A stretch of 64,000 bases of DNA. It comes from Paramacrobiotus metropolitanus (taxonomy: Eukaryota > Tardigrada > Eutardigrada > Parachela > Macrobiotidae). Position 1 is the stretch's first letter, and each line of letters starts with the position of its first letter. The stretch spans positions 3,472,001 to 3,536,000 of the forward strand of contig NW_026570224.1 in the NCBI RefSeq assembly GCF_019649055.1, written 5' to 3'. Under the pieces are notes generated by a model. It did not search any database. It was not told the origin of the DNA and saw only the letters and a list, made by a program, of their open reading frames with translations. Both the position numbers and the translations under genes were made by a program. This document shows, one piece after another, positions 43,899 through 56,900 of this stretch.

Positions 43899-43904
43899 TT
43901 TATT
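43899..43904 (-). promoter_or_regulatory. Polyadenylation signal (AATAAA on minus strand)
   Basis: TTTATT on the plus strand, about 125 bases beyond the stop codon of the minus-strand nicotinic receptor gene. Suitably placed to end that transcript. Confidence 0.4.
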
Positions 43905-44028
43905 AAACTGCGTTGAGACAGTTTTGCCCTCTTAATAAAAGGTCGTGTGCGGAATTAACTGTACACTAGCCAGCCGCTGTTGTAGTCCTCAAACAACAGC
44001 AACATAAAAACAGTAGCTGTGAAATTAC

Positions 44029-47000
44029 TTATTTCTCCGGAAGGGCAGTAAACAAATGCGGTGAATTTAGCAAGATACTCAACGAGCCGATTGCATTGCC
44101 TAAGAAAAATATCCACAACAGCAGCCGATCGATGACCAGGGCTATGAACTTCCAATCATTTGAGACCTAAAACAGAAAATCCAACTTCAATAATAAAACG
44201 GATAAGCCGCAAAATTTTTATCCCTTGTTAATAAGTCAAGTTCCATAATGTTATATAATTAAGGTTACCCCAATTTTAGAGGACGGATGATCTGTAATAC
44301 GATAATATACAGTATAACAGTATCCATGTATTGGCGATGTTAAAACTTTTATGCAAGATGATTCATAGTAAATAGTAATCATTGATTTTCGTATTTTTGA
44401 TTTTTTAATTAATATTTACATCTTCTTCTTCGTCTTGTTCCTCCATGCAATGCGCAATGTATGCCACACCATTCAAGGCACTATCGTAACCGGGAAACTG
44501 CCGGAGATACTGTGTGATGTGGTCAATTTCATCCAGAATTCGATGTTTTCGACGCTCCTCTTCATAAACAGATGGTAAATAAAATTGATTAAGATGGCCA
44601 TTTGGTACCGCTGCCGGTTTGAGACCCGTTTGTTTTCGTTCGGATCGTGACCTTTGCACCAAATTATTGCTACATGTCGGTTTCTTCTGTAGTTTGACCA
44701 CATCCGCTCGCTTCTCTAATCGAGTAGGCACCGACAGTTTTAAATATTTTGGTAATTTAACGAGGAACAGCGCTTTGATCCAGCGTGGCATAATGTACGT
44801 CTGATTAGTACGGAAATTCCACCGCACCGAAATCGTCGTCAGGAACGCCGATAATAAATTACAGACAAAGGTGAACAGGAGAAATTTCGTCATCAGCGGC
44901 AGTGAATCCGATGGTGGCAGAATATCAATTAGAATCAACAGAAAGATGACGATGGAGAAGAGAATAGATATGGATAAACATAATTTCTCACCGGAAGCTG
45001 TGGGCAAATAGAAAACGAACACCGTCAGAAAGGCAATACACACGCAGGGCAAGAGAAACGTAGTGACGTAAAATTTGGATTTGCGGGCGACAGTCATGTC
45101 CAGCTGTACGGAAACGATAGGCACGCGACCATAACTGCGCTGTTCAGCCCGGTATGTGCGAAATAAAGGGACTTTTGCTACTTCCCAGGTGCCACTCGGT
45201 TGCACGTTGTAATCTTTCAAATCCATTTTATCTTTGGAATCCAGATCGACTTCCAGGGAATTGTACGTCACAGAGCGGAAAACCATATTACAAAGTTGAT
45301 GCTAAAAGCAATAATACGAGTATATATGTGCTTACTGGAAGTTGAAACTGGATAAAGCAGTCACGTCTGTATAAGTTATATCTGCACTACGATATTTATG
45401 CTTGCCGTTGAATATTTAAAATACTGATATTATTACAACGTTTTTATTGTTAGTAAAGTAGAAGAACAACTACAGACGTAATTACTAAAGAAGGAATCGC
45501 TGGAAGTGGCCGCTAGAATAAAACAAACCCTGATCAGGATTCAGGAAAAGTTCTTCGGGCCAGTTACAAATTATTAATGAATTTTAAATTAATACCACTG
45601 TCTAAATTCTCGTATGCATAAAACATTGCAAAGAAATCACTAGATAGTAGAATGTAGAAAGATGTTGTAGAAGGCGCGTATGCCTTAATTATCTACTTAT
45701 TAAATAATTAAATTAAACTATCATAGCTATTCAAGATGGTCACTATTGTCGAGACAACTTACATCAAAAGGAAAGTAAAATGGGTTCGTATCACAACCGC
45801 TTTTGTAAATAAATGGAGGCACCCAAAGGACTGTTCCATCGGAGTAAATGACGGCGTTAGATTTATAGTTCGGCCAGAATTGTCCATCCACACTGCCGGA
45901 TCGAGCAATAAAATTGTATTGCGTATCCATGAATTTCATGCAAAATTCATAAAATATTCAGAACAGTCCCTCAAGAAATTATGCTTACGTATTGGTTAAT
46001 GCGATGTCTGGTTGCCAGATTTTATCAACAGGTAAGCGCAACACATCGACGCCGCCGTATTTTGTCGGTTCCCATGCTAATCTGGGATCACTCCAGTTCT
46101 ACAAGGTCATAAACATCCCCGGTGACATTTTTGTTATTTGTTGCTATCACCATACACTGTTCTTGATCGAATGAACTAAACGCGAGTAAATAATTTAAAA
46201 ACAAGCTAGAGCGAAAAGTTTTTGCAGCCACAGTCTGGCGAATATGGTTAGAAATGTCAACACGTCAACAAAACAGGCAATTAACGTGATAGTCGGAAAG
46301 TGATGCGACGTTAAGTACAGTATGTAGATCACCACGTTTGACTTGCTGGCTTCTTAAAATATCTCACCAGATCCAAATATCCGTTTGTTTTCATAACCTG
46401 ATCTTGATCGCTCTGTAACAAAAGTGGTGTTAATGGATATGTCATTTAGGATCAAACTTAAAATAATTTCGGTACATGCAATATGTCAGTCCGTAACATG
46501 AAACATAAACAAGCGACGCAGTGTTTCGTAGAATGCAGTCATATATACAGAGTATGTACAGTATTTGTAGCACACAAAGACTTTACGACACATATGCATG
46601 AAGTCAGACTACACAATTTGTAGTCAATCATACTCCCGGTAGAAGTATTCATACTCCAGCAAATATTTCACATGTTATAATTATGTGATCCTAACAGAAT
46701 TTTCAAAAACTTACCACAAACACAAGAATATTTAATGTCACGGCAAAATGAATAATAACCGGATCGTTCTCATTGGTAATCGGACGACTTAAGGCATCAT
46801 AATTTCTATTAAGAAACAATTCTTTTATCAAGTTATCTTGTGATTCCGATCCGCCAGCAGCAGAAATCCGATAACATATTCCTAAAAACAACAATACATC
46901 GACAGGCTTACCAAATCGGTTTACACAAGCGGTGATATTTATTTAAAGCCCGCTAAAATTAAGTCGATGATTTTCTTATTTTTTTGTAATGGCAACAATA

Positions 47001-47131
47001 TTGCCGCAACAATCAGTCATAATCTAATTTATCGCTTGCATTGTGCGTTAGTAAGTATAAGCAAGGGTATGAGTGAAATCAAACCAGCCAGTTGACTTAC
47101 CAATCGTTAAGAGCGCGAAAAACGAAACCAT
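44029..47131 (-). CDS. Nicotinic-acetylcholine-receptor-type subunit, non-alpha
   Basis: Seven exons on the minus strand: 47131-47101, 46881-46715, 46412-46368, 46098-45989, 45922-45763, 45301-44420 and 44166-44029, giving 510 residues. A signal peptide (MVSFFALLTI) leads into the ligand domain: NWSDPRLAWEP, loop-A-like IWQPDIALTN, and a Cys-loop of exact spacing (C, 13 residues, C, containing FYFPFDHQL). M1-M3 follow, with GEK before M2 (SISILFSIVIFLLILIDILP), the signature of cation-selective channels. A large cytoplasmic loop precedes M4 (DWKFIALVIDRLLLWIFF), which lies in the last exon. The vicinal CysCys of loop C is absent, so it is not an alpha subunit and would need partners. The junction 45989/45922 requires an intron that ends in AC rather than AG; all others are GT-AG. 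No frame break is needed elsewhere. Confidence 0.92.
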
Positions 47132-49071
47132 CCTGTATTTTTTCCTAACTAGAATTCAGGCGACGCCGATTTCCGTTTAGAAAAACCGTGCACATGTCAA
47201 ACTCTGCTTTTACACTTCTTATCCTAATGTTGTAGCTTGTCCAAACCTTCTGACAGTGCATGATGAAACGGTAATTTTTTGGATGCAGAATGGCGTTTAC
47301 TGAGTTACAGTTACAGCGAGTCATACTGTGGATTGCATGAGAATGAGAAATATGATATTTTTAGAATGACCGCCGGTTGCTTCGTGTACACTTTTCACTG
47401 CATTTCTGGCTGTTTACATACATCTGCAGTCAAAAAGAGTAGACCGCTCTGGAGTAAGCATTTAATTAATATTTTCGGCTCAAACTTGCACCCGCCATCA
47501 ACACCAATGCGGTGTAATTGGCACTTTTATACCTCCCGGAAAAGCGCCAACTAACTCATATCTTTCAGGCAAAATGACACTTTAAAATAACTGCAGCGCT
47601 AACAGCGACAGGCGCGGTTGTCAACAGCAGATGTCCGCACCGTATTCCACTGTACAACTCTGCGCTTTTCTCTATCCTTTTAGTCATAATTTTATTTACA
47701 CATTTCCTATTGTATTACTTTTATTCATCTGTACTGGTACTCACTGCTTCATAGCTTTAAAACCATAACAAAATTAACAATAAATAATATCGTCTAACAA
47801 ATACGCTAACATATTTTTCTGTATTTTATGTAGGTATAAAGCTTGTTAATCTACAGTATACTGTGTCTTTTGGAAACACACATAAAACGATATCAGTAAA
47901 GTAACATTTGTCTTATAACATTCAGAGCACAACAGGATAATTATTACCAATAACGTCAATAAAAAACTTCTGCAACTAATTTGCGTCGATATATTCAGCA
48001 ACTTATTTCAAGCAGTAAATAGTTTTGTAGAATGATGAATAATAGTAAAGAGTACGCAAATCTAAAAAATGCGACAACCGCATACTTATAATAGAAGTTA
48101 TTTTACGATTAATATAGCGTGATGCCGTTCACGAATGTAGTGCCGGTAACACGGGCTATATTCCATGACCGTACAAAACTATGTGGGTACCGTCTTGTGC
48201 GACTGACTTGTGCGTATGTACATGGAGCCCACAATCAGCACATGTATATTAACAAACAGCAGCATCACCAAGTACTCAATTTGCTTTAGGTGCTGCTGGT
48301 CAAACCAGAAATTAAATTGTCATGAAAAGCAGTAAAACATGGTTTTTACTAGACACATTATTCAGCAGATTCGAGTGCCGCCGGATTAAATTTACGGACA
48401 AAATTACCCGTTCATTGTCAGTTGTAGTCAGAGTATGCATGTGCGCTATGCTCGCGTGCCAAGAAATTGTGCAAAGACAGCAAACTGCTTTCACTGTTTT
48501 CTTACTTAAGTTGTGAGACGATAGTTCTTCTTTTGTATTTCCACATATGCACAATTGTAGAGGATTTGACAAGATTGTCTAATTTCATCGGTAGATTATT
48601 ATTTTGTGAGCGTGCATGCTGTGGTGTTTATGCGATATGAATACTCTGTTTACGCAGTTGCAAGAGTATCCTTCTGTGCACACTATATGGCGGTACTTTT
48701 AATGATCCAGTTTCTCAGGAGTGCACGCAACATTATACGTATCCCGCTGGTATTCTTTCCCGGGTTGACGCCGTCGGTGATCTACTAATCCGTGAATTCA
48801 TATATGCGCGATGTGGATGTTTTGGTCCGCCAGCTGAAAGAAAGTTAATTCATTGATTTTGCTTCGTGGTACGATCGATTGCAGCAGTCTACGGATCAGT
48901 GTCGCTACATTTATGCTGCGATATCACTTGACATGCACAATGTTATTTTATATTATCTGATATCGTTATAACTGCAGTTAATTGCTTTAATCAATCGACA
49001 TTATCTTTTTGCCTGATATCAGCAACTAATTCTTGTATATACGCAAATCAGCAAAAGCATAACAGTCAAAA
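47132..49071. other. Intergenic region, divergent promoters
   Basis: This lies between the nicotinic receptor start (minus) and the TLDc gene start (plus). The short frames (47279-47554, 48312-48572, 48606-48788) have no recognisable content. The sequence is AT-rich. I see no repeats or RNA genes. Confidence 0.5.
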
Positions 49072-50775
49072 ATGGCAAAATCCGGTGGATTTATTGCCAA
49101 GCTGCACAGGCATTTCCATAGTTCTGATGCGCCGGATGCGGAGGAGAAACGCAAAACTTCTATTCAAAATGCACCGCTCCCGGAATTGCGAGGACAGACG
49201 GAGATTCTCACGGAGTTAATTCGCAAAACCTTAATCCCAGAATTACCATCCCGCGCAAGGTTTTATCCCTGGACACTGGTCTACAATACGGCCATTCACG
49301 GATTCAGTCTGAAAACCCTGTACAGGAAAATGCTAAAAATCGAATCTCCCACGCTGTTAATTGTGAGAGATGTACAGGATCATACATTTGGAGCTATTGT
49401 TTCCTGTGCATTAAAGGTGGCCGAGCATTTCTACGGGACCGGCGAAAGCGCACTGTTCTCCTTTACACCGGAGTTTAGAGTAATATCCTAATTTTAATTA
49501 CTTGTACTGTTGTAATGCCGACGTCAATTCTACCATGATTTACTGTGGTTTCTAACTTAAGAGGCAAAAAAGTTACTTGCTTTGCCTGTGGCATGAAATC
49601 AATACATTTATCTAGTAATTTCGGAAGTGATTAATCATTCATGTTTAGTAATTTCTCAAATACAAGAGATATACTTTTTGTTAATTAACCCAATCACTAA
49701 AATGTGTGTTGAAATGATAGTTCGAAGGCTAGAGTAGAGTGATTAGCCTATAGAGTGTAGTATTGTGTGACTTGGCTAGCCGCTTAATTTGACAACATGT
49801 TTTATCGACAATAGCATATGCCTAACAATATTATAGTACATACTTAACATACCCGGTCGCCGATATCATAATTTTTTTATTGATTATTTGCACGTGAGGA
49901 TATTTCCTCTGTAAGCACAATGTAGGAAAAGTCTTAAAAACTCCTAAAACTCTTAAAACTCGGTATTTTTGGCGGTAGAAGCCATTGGAATACTATTTCG
50001 AATAAAGTACTGCCTAATAAATAATCATCGGTGGCATATCAGTTTATGGTAATAATACGAGGTAGTTTTAACTTTCTCGGCATTTGCTAGAGTAGGATAT
50101 ACAAAAATATGTCGGCAATACGGTGCTGTTATTATTTTCACTTATTTTAATTTGTCTAAAATGTGTAACAGAAATTTGAATCAAGTGCGAACAATCTGGC
50201 AGAATCATTTGGGCAAGTTGGTTTTGCAGATATACAACTGGTGTTCGAATTCGTTTATCGTACGCGGTTTAACGGAGAGCATCGCTATAGGATCTGGAGG
50301 GTGAGTATAGAAACCATAATAATATTAAATATACTTATATAATTACAGATTTCATTATGATAATACTCATTATTATGTAAAACATGTATGTTAGTCTGAT
50401 GGAGGTAGATTAGATTTGTTTTTAAAACTCCTGCGAACTTTTATTCAATTAAAAAATTAAAATACAGTAATTATAAGCGTGTATATGTGTGCACTGTATA
50501 GCGTAGAACCAGCTCACGCACGAATCAATAGCACTTGCCAATAAATCATCTGTAGGATCCTATGTTTACAAAATAGCGGTCACCTGTGTTTTCGATGACG
50601 ATTGACGATAAACGTTTTATTGTTTTTCTATGGTAGGGGAACATTCGGTTTATGGCTGGACAGCGATCTCAACCGTGGAAGAACACAGACCTGTGAAACA
50701 TTTGAAAATGATCCTTTATGCTCGTGTGGTGATTTCATTATCAAGAATCTTGAAGCGTGGTGTTTTCTTGGTTGA
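49072..50775 (+). CDS. TLDc-domain protein (OXR1/NCOA7/TLDC2 family)
   Basis: Three exons, 49072-49479, 50230-50300 and 50637-50775, GT-AG with matching phases, give 205 residues. After a short basic N-terminus the TLDc domain fills residues ~55-205: LPSRARFYPWTLVYNT, HGFSLKTLYRKM, FGAIVSCALKV, HFYGTGESALFSFTPEF, then SIAIGSGGGTFGLWLDSDL and the terminal DFIIKNLEAWCF. These match the human proteins nearly column for column, including the glycine run formed across the last intron. TLDc proteins protect against oxidative stress and bind or disassemble the V-ATPase. The lack of LysM or GRAM domains makes this the short form, closest in layout to TLDC2. A polyadenylation signal lies at 50887. The gene is complete. 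Confidence 0.95.
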
Positions 50776-51784
50776 TGAACGGCTTCTGTGATGAGTTTTA
50801 TAATCAGTTCAAGAGCGGTTTTGTAAGAAAGATCTTTCTGTCCTTTAATCATTTGTTTGTTATTATTTAATTTGCAAACACTGAAAAATAAAATATGTGG
50901 ACGATCTAGTTCTGCAATACACACCGGCATCACTGCGAGTATCCCCAAAAAATGCGAGTATAACGTAAGTTTGCAGAATTGGCACGGTTTATTGCCAGCT
51001 ACGCTAGTGAGTTGTTTATGGTAAAAAAAATTATTTCCTCACGAGTGTTTGTAAGTTAACTGGAAGACCACAAATTTACCACACTGCTGTGAATAATACA
51101 GTCCATATGATTTGTTCCACCATTTTAATTTTTTAAAGGGCAACTATGAACGATTCGGAGGGATGTATCAATTTCCTGGTGCGCATGCATCTACTCGTAG
51201 TATTCACTGTACACAGAGAGCAAATCTAGAGAACCTAGTTTTTTTTTTCTGCTTTCAGTATTACATAGTACATACAGTACAGTAAATAACAAAATCACAG
51301 CGGAGCTGCTAAGAAATACAACATCGGGCTCCAATCATTCCCGATTAGCCAATCTATTATTTTCTTCGTCATTCTTATCTTAGTCTGGATGCTGCACGAG
51401 CTGCACCATTGTAGAGATATTAATATTAACCGTTGAGCTATTGTACTCGTATAACATCGCCGCGCTGTAGTCGTATGAATATTTCCATCGTTCTATTGTC
51501 GTTCCGCACTCATTCAGCATCTGTACATGTGTCCTACGGTACATACCTACAGACACCACTCACAGGCACAGTAAAATTATACAGTACTATACTGTACTTA
51601 TTAAAATATCGATCACACGGAAGCTCGCAATAGTGCACAAGAAGCACTGCAATTTGCATTGGATTTTTGCGGCTGTGAGTCTGTGACTAATCTCAAGGGT
51701 GATGATCTGTGACTAAAATCTCAGTACATATGGCGCGCTGGAGTGCTCTGGTGACCGCATCATACGAGGATGTCTGGCTGGTTT
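50776..51784. other. Intergenic region
   Basis: Contains the 3' flank of the TLDc gene. A 106-codon minus-strand frame (50628-50948) largely mirrors the last TLDc exon and is its antisense shadow. Nothing else is recognised. Confidence 0.5.
50887..50892 (+). promoter_or_regulatory. Polyadenylation signal AATAAA
   Basis: Consensus hexamer 112 bases downstream of the TLDc stop codon, in the expected place for its transcript end. Confidence 0.55.
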
Positions 51785-52039
51785 TTAGTGTGGATTACCA
51801 ACCCAGCCGACAGGTGAAAATACCACATCAGTACTGTTCTGCAGCGCTTTATACCCAGGAATAGTTACTTTAGTCCTTAATTCTTCGCTGGAGTTTTTCA
51901 CAGCTCTATCGATAATTTCAAACTTTTTTTTTTTCGCGGTCCCGGAAGAGGGTGTGCGGTAATTCCTTTTCGTTGTCGACGCAGAATTTCCCAGAGAGTT
52001 AGTGATGTTGGACACGTATTCGTAGGGTAGCGGTTGCAT
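51785..52039 (-). CDS. Small candidate ORF, basic, unknown
   Basis: An 84-codon frame with an ATG start reads MQPLPYEYVSNITNSLGNS, then a Lys-rich patch (GTAKKKKFEIIDRAVK) and IPGYKALQNSTDV. The composition is typical of a real soluble protein and not of noncoding AT-rich DNA. The ATG lies only 62 bases from the start of the divergent microprotein gene. It includes a long A run that could be prone to indels. A donor (GTATTTTC) occurs after TDV, so it may be the first exon of a longer gene whose continuation I could not find. No family recognised. Confidence 0.25.
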   Translation of the reverse strand: MQPLPYEYVSNITNSLGNSASTTKRNYRTPSSGTAKKKKFEIIDRAVKNSSEELRTKVTIPGYKALQNSTDVVFSPVGWVGNPH

Positions 52040-52101
52040 GTTAATACAGCAACTGCGACCATCAGATAAGTGTTTGTCTAATACCTTTGTCTTAGGCCAC
52101 G

Positions 52102-52603
52102 ATGGAATCCCGGCACGAAGTCACCACCATTGTGACGTAAGTCTTACTTTAAAGATAGTTATACTTATAAGCCGTAGTAGATACGGCAATATGAAGATAC
52201 TGTATAGCTATATACTATAATTATGTGTGTTGCAATTGGGCAGAAGCATCTGAATTCCGACGCATGTGCTGTTTATATACGTATTACGTATCATCACGAA
52301 GTTAGCAAAATCTGCGATCTGTGTTAATTGTAGAAAGCCAGAGAAGATCCGCCACTGGCTGCACTGCATAATCAGCATATTCTTCCCGCCCTGGATCTTC
52401 GTGTGGTTATGCTTGGTAAGTTTTTAAACATCTGATGCAGCCCGTAATTAAGAATTATTGAACTTGAAAGTGCCGGCAGACTGAGTCGAAAACGCTGTCA
52501 GCCTATCACGTAAACGTTGGTTGTGTTCGTTGACTAACAATAAAATACTAGAAATATGATTTCATAGTTTTTTGGTTAGCGGAAGACGCAAATGCAGAGG
52601 TAA
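52102..52603 (+). CDS. Candidate 46-residue single-pass membrane microprotein
   Basis: Three exons, 52102-52136, 52334-52415 and 52580-52603, with GT-AG borders and agreeing phases, yield 46 residues. A polar N-terminus (MESRHEVTTIVT) is followed by KPEKIRHWLHCIISIFFPP and WIFVWLCL, one hydrophobic helix of about 20 residues with a conserved-looking HWLHC entry and a PPW turn. A basic tail (RKTQMQR) ends it. The layout resembles small eukaryotic membrane proteins with a His-Trp-Leu-His entry to the membrane, but no named family is claimed. The last exon is only 8 codons and is the least certain part. Each piece is below usual gene-finder limits. Confidence 0.4.
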
Positions 52604-53987
52604 CCTGATGCGGTTTCTTCCATCACCTGATCATGAAAATCGATATTTCCTACTAAGCAGTTTATTGGATTTTCGAAAACACCTTAGTTAGCTCAGCTTA
52701 TGGAACTTCCAGTTCGCCTTCCGTTTGATAAGCGTATAGTTGTACTGCAGTAAAGTTGTGGTTCAATTATGGAGCCCACAGTGGCTGCTTATTGGTCGGG
52801 ATTATATATTAGTGATTTGGGCTTTACTGAAGTGTGGTAGGATAAGACTGCTGCTTTAAAAAATTACTTTCTACTCGTAAATATATTCTAAAATAAATAA
52901 CGTTTTAAACTTATATAATGCAGCAAGAAGTACAAGTTTACTGTAAAATCACTATGCGGCAGACAAGACTGTGCAACGTTGACAGTTGTGTATCTATTTC
53001 GAGCAGCTTAATAACTAGAAGTAGTAAATATTTTAACATGTTAATATTTACTAGAAGGAAATGGTGAGAACGAAAGTGCTATCGCATATTCAATATATGT
53101 TAATGAAAGAATTTGCAGTGCATTTGCCGCGGAGAGAAAACAAAAACAACAACCCGTGTGGTCTGATCGGGATCACGGTAGCCTGGACACGTTGACAGAG
53201 TTGCTTTCGGAAAGGACCTACGTACTGCACATTCCGTTATGATGGGAACCTCACCATTTCGCGGGCGTGTTTCACAAATAAATCGTGAAAACTCGTAGCT
53301 GCATTAACATTGCAAATTTGATGCTTTTTTGTTAATTTGTTGCTTGCGTCCATATCATGGATGGCAATGTACTGCATACTTTCCCATTTGTAGAACACGA
53401 CTTGCGGCACGGTTACAGTAATTCAAATTGTTGCACCTGCTGTATGTTTGTAGCTGCTTTGTATTTCCTCCGTCTGGTTTCCCGCTTGTACGCACTGTGC
53501 TGTTTTTTTTGGTTGGGAAGATCTGATGAATTTTTCACACATTTATGTTAGTACCGACTTTTTTAAGCTTTGTCCATAATTAAAAGGCAATAATCAACGT
53601 TTTCACGCTCTTATTTTCGAAGTACAACGTAAAATACCAGTATGGCGGTATGCATTGTTCAGTTCTAATCAGCAATTTAGACACCTTCATTTAAGATGCT
53701 GGAGAGCGACTTCGGCATAAATAACAATGCAACCGCACGTATGTAAAAAATATCAAACAGGCGAAATTTGAATATAACGTAAAAGTTCTAAAGCAAGTGC
53801 AGTGCAGATTAACAACAACAGCAAATACTACAGTAATTTAAAAACAAAAATTCAAATGCAATTCAAAACTATAAATGCTGACAGAAGAAACTGCTTCACG
53901 CGCTACCCGGGTGTGCTGCAAGAAGTGTTTAGAAGGAAATGCAAGCAATAAATTAATTCAAACAAATAACAGAATATCATGCAGATG
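52604..53987. other. Intergenic region
   Basis: AT-rich; short unrelated frames only (for example 53357-53551, Cys-rich). Nothing recognised. The right edge is the 3' end of the minus-strand HMG-like gene. Confidence 0.5.
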
Positions 53988-56900
53988 TCACTGCGTTGGT
54001 TTCCCGGGACCGGAAGGGCCGGGTGTGTTTCTGTTTTTGCCGGGACTCTGTGTCTGTCTCTGTAAAAACGCATCACGGTCAAGTACTAAATCACTAACAA
54101 AGTACTAACACTTAGTGACAACATTATTAACATTAAAATGCGTTACTATATTATTTTTACAGAATCTTTCTTCAAACATAACAGCAGCGGAATTGCAGTT
54201 TCTCTGCTACAGTATTTACCGCTTTCTTTTCCATCTCATAAGCGTTCACATAAGGTTGCCGCTGCTCCGGTGTCATACGACTCCATTGCAGATTCAGCCG
54301 CTTTTCAATTATCGCAGAAGCTTCCGCTGATGGTGTTCCAATCATACCCTGCATCATCTGTTAAACACAAACACTCATTAATACAGTTATAAACATTACT
54401 TCTATATCAGATAGACGAATTGTACTCAGATGGAAAACACAATTTACCTGTTCCCGATATCTACAAAAGGGCGACTTAAGTCGTGGCAGGTGACTCGGGG
54501 GATTCGTAATACTGCTCGGTCCACACAGACGCGTTAACATTGGTGTTAAGTTTGGTAAATTGGGAGCACCGGGCGCTCTAAGAGGAATCTGACGGACCGC
54601 CGGAGCATTTCTTACGTTGCTTCCCGAAGCCTGGGGAGTTCCAGGAGGGGGAATATTATTACGAGGTGCAGCCGTGGAAACTGGTCCGGGTGCTCCAGGC
54701 GGTAAGTTTGTCTGGTTCTGCGAGCGTAAAACATATCCAGAATTTGCCAAAGTCGTCCATTCCTGTACACTAAGAGCGCCGAACGACCTACAAAAAACAG
54801 TTATCAAAATTAAACTCTCATAAATCAAATCCTACACCAGAACAGATGTTTCGAAACGTTTCGCTATCAGCAACCAATGTTACTACTAGTGTCGATAAAT
54901 TTTAGGATCCAGTTTTGAGCGAAGATCTGATCTACAGTGCTACATAAAACACTGAACATAAAAACACTACACATAAAAAAGCGGTAAAGTTCTGGAAAGG
55001 AAGCACTAACGGTGGGATCGTCGGCATCCTGGGTGAAAGCGGAGCTCTGGGTCGGACAGCTGGCGGTGTCCCACTTCCATTAGCCCGGGGTTGCAGCATG
55101 CCATGCGTTCTGTTGCCTACGTTTTGTCCCTGGGGTGTTCGCACCGAGACCGAATTTGAACACCCTGCACTGGCTGCGACAGCCGCTGCTGACGTCCCGG
55201 GTTGAATGGGCACTGCAGGTGCCTGGCCCATTTGGTTCACTGGTGCTGCTGTCGAAATTTGTCCACCGGATCTCTGATTAGCTACCATCTGTCGTGCTTG
55301 AAAAATCTTTTCCGCAAAACTACGAGGCATGGAAACCGATCTAACTGCTCCTATCCGAGTGTCGCCGGGAGTGTAGGGAAGGAAGGCATAACGGGGCGGT
55401 GCAGGATTGACGGTGGCGGGTCCCGATGGCGACCGAACGGGTGGGCGCATGCTTGTAGGTCGCATGGTCATAACCCGGTTAGGAGTTTGCTGCATAATGG
55501 CTGAAAACGCTTGCGGAGTGTGTACGGGTGCGACCGGAAGACTGGTAGGCGCAAGAGGTTGAGCTTTCTGAAATCATCCAAGCTCAAAATTTAATAAATG
55601 AGACGAACCTTGCAAGCAAAGGTAGAAATTTCCTTACAGGTGCCAGGGTGTCTATTGTACTGCGAACGATCGTGTAAGCCGGTACCGTCGAAACGGTCTC
55701 CTAAATCAAAGACCGGTTTAATTGTACTGTCATTAAAACTGCACCGAAACTATTTCCTGATACCTATGTCTCGTTTTATCTAAAACAAATCCTCCACCGA
55801 CGTGCAACAACTTTTTTGAACGTCTTATAGAAGTTTTCGAAACTGCTCGCTGAGGAAATGCTTTTGCAAAATTCAAGGGTGTGGATAAAAGAGCAGCAAC
55901 ACAACAACAAAGCGACATGGCATTACGAACAGTGTAGCATATGCAGTTTACCGTAGCATTAGCATTACGAACGAAACAAAGACATGGTAACTACCTTTAA
56001 TGCCGGCGGCGTTCGCTCGACTGAAGGCCCCGGTTCTTCAGTTGCAGATCTTCTGGCTTCGATCGCAGAACCAGCTGAAGACTCTTGTGAAGCGAAAGGC
56101 CCAGATTCTGTCATGGTAGACGCGGGTCGTTGCTGACAAGAACAAAAATAAATCTTATCTTAATCGTTTTTTTAGTTACTACTGTATTAAGCAGATAAAA
56201 TGTCTTTCACTGCCTTACTGCACTAGGCGGTGAACCGGTATCACTTCCAAAATGACTGTCCACTTCTTTAATCACCGCCACAGCTCTCTCACCAGCTTCC
56301 CGAAGTAACTAAACAATTAGGAGCGCCTAATTTATTATGAAAAGAATGCTGTACAAAATTAAAAAAATTTATCTGCATCAAGTAAAAGATAGTTCCGGTC
56401 AACAAAATCATCAAGAGCATCCGTGCTGTACGAAGTCGTATCAAACCGCAGAACATTAAAAACTCTTAACATGTTAGACAACAAACCTAAGCAAAATACT
56501 ACTGAGAATTTTGCTGAGAATTTTGCTCGGTAGTATTTTGCTGAGAAATGTCTATGTAGCAAAGTACCAAAACAGCATTACAAACATCAAATCCCGACAA
56601 GAAACAGAAACTTACCCAGTTTCTGGAACGCATAAGTATGTCGTCGCACTTCTCCAGCAACGCATAGGATGAAGGTGGCGACGTGCCCAAAGCAACATCC
56701 AAAAGCAACTTCGACCGCCGCAGTTGATCTTGCCGACCTAATTGTAAAGGCAGATCTAGTTTACAAACCCAGGAATACCTCACTGGCCGTATTACGAGCC
56801 TAACCTGGTAAGGATTCCATTTTCTTCACAACATATTTCAGCAAAGGAATATAGAGCGACAACTTCTTTGCTTTCATTATGTACGCAGCAGAACCCACTT

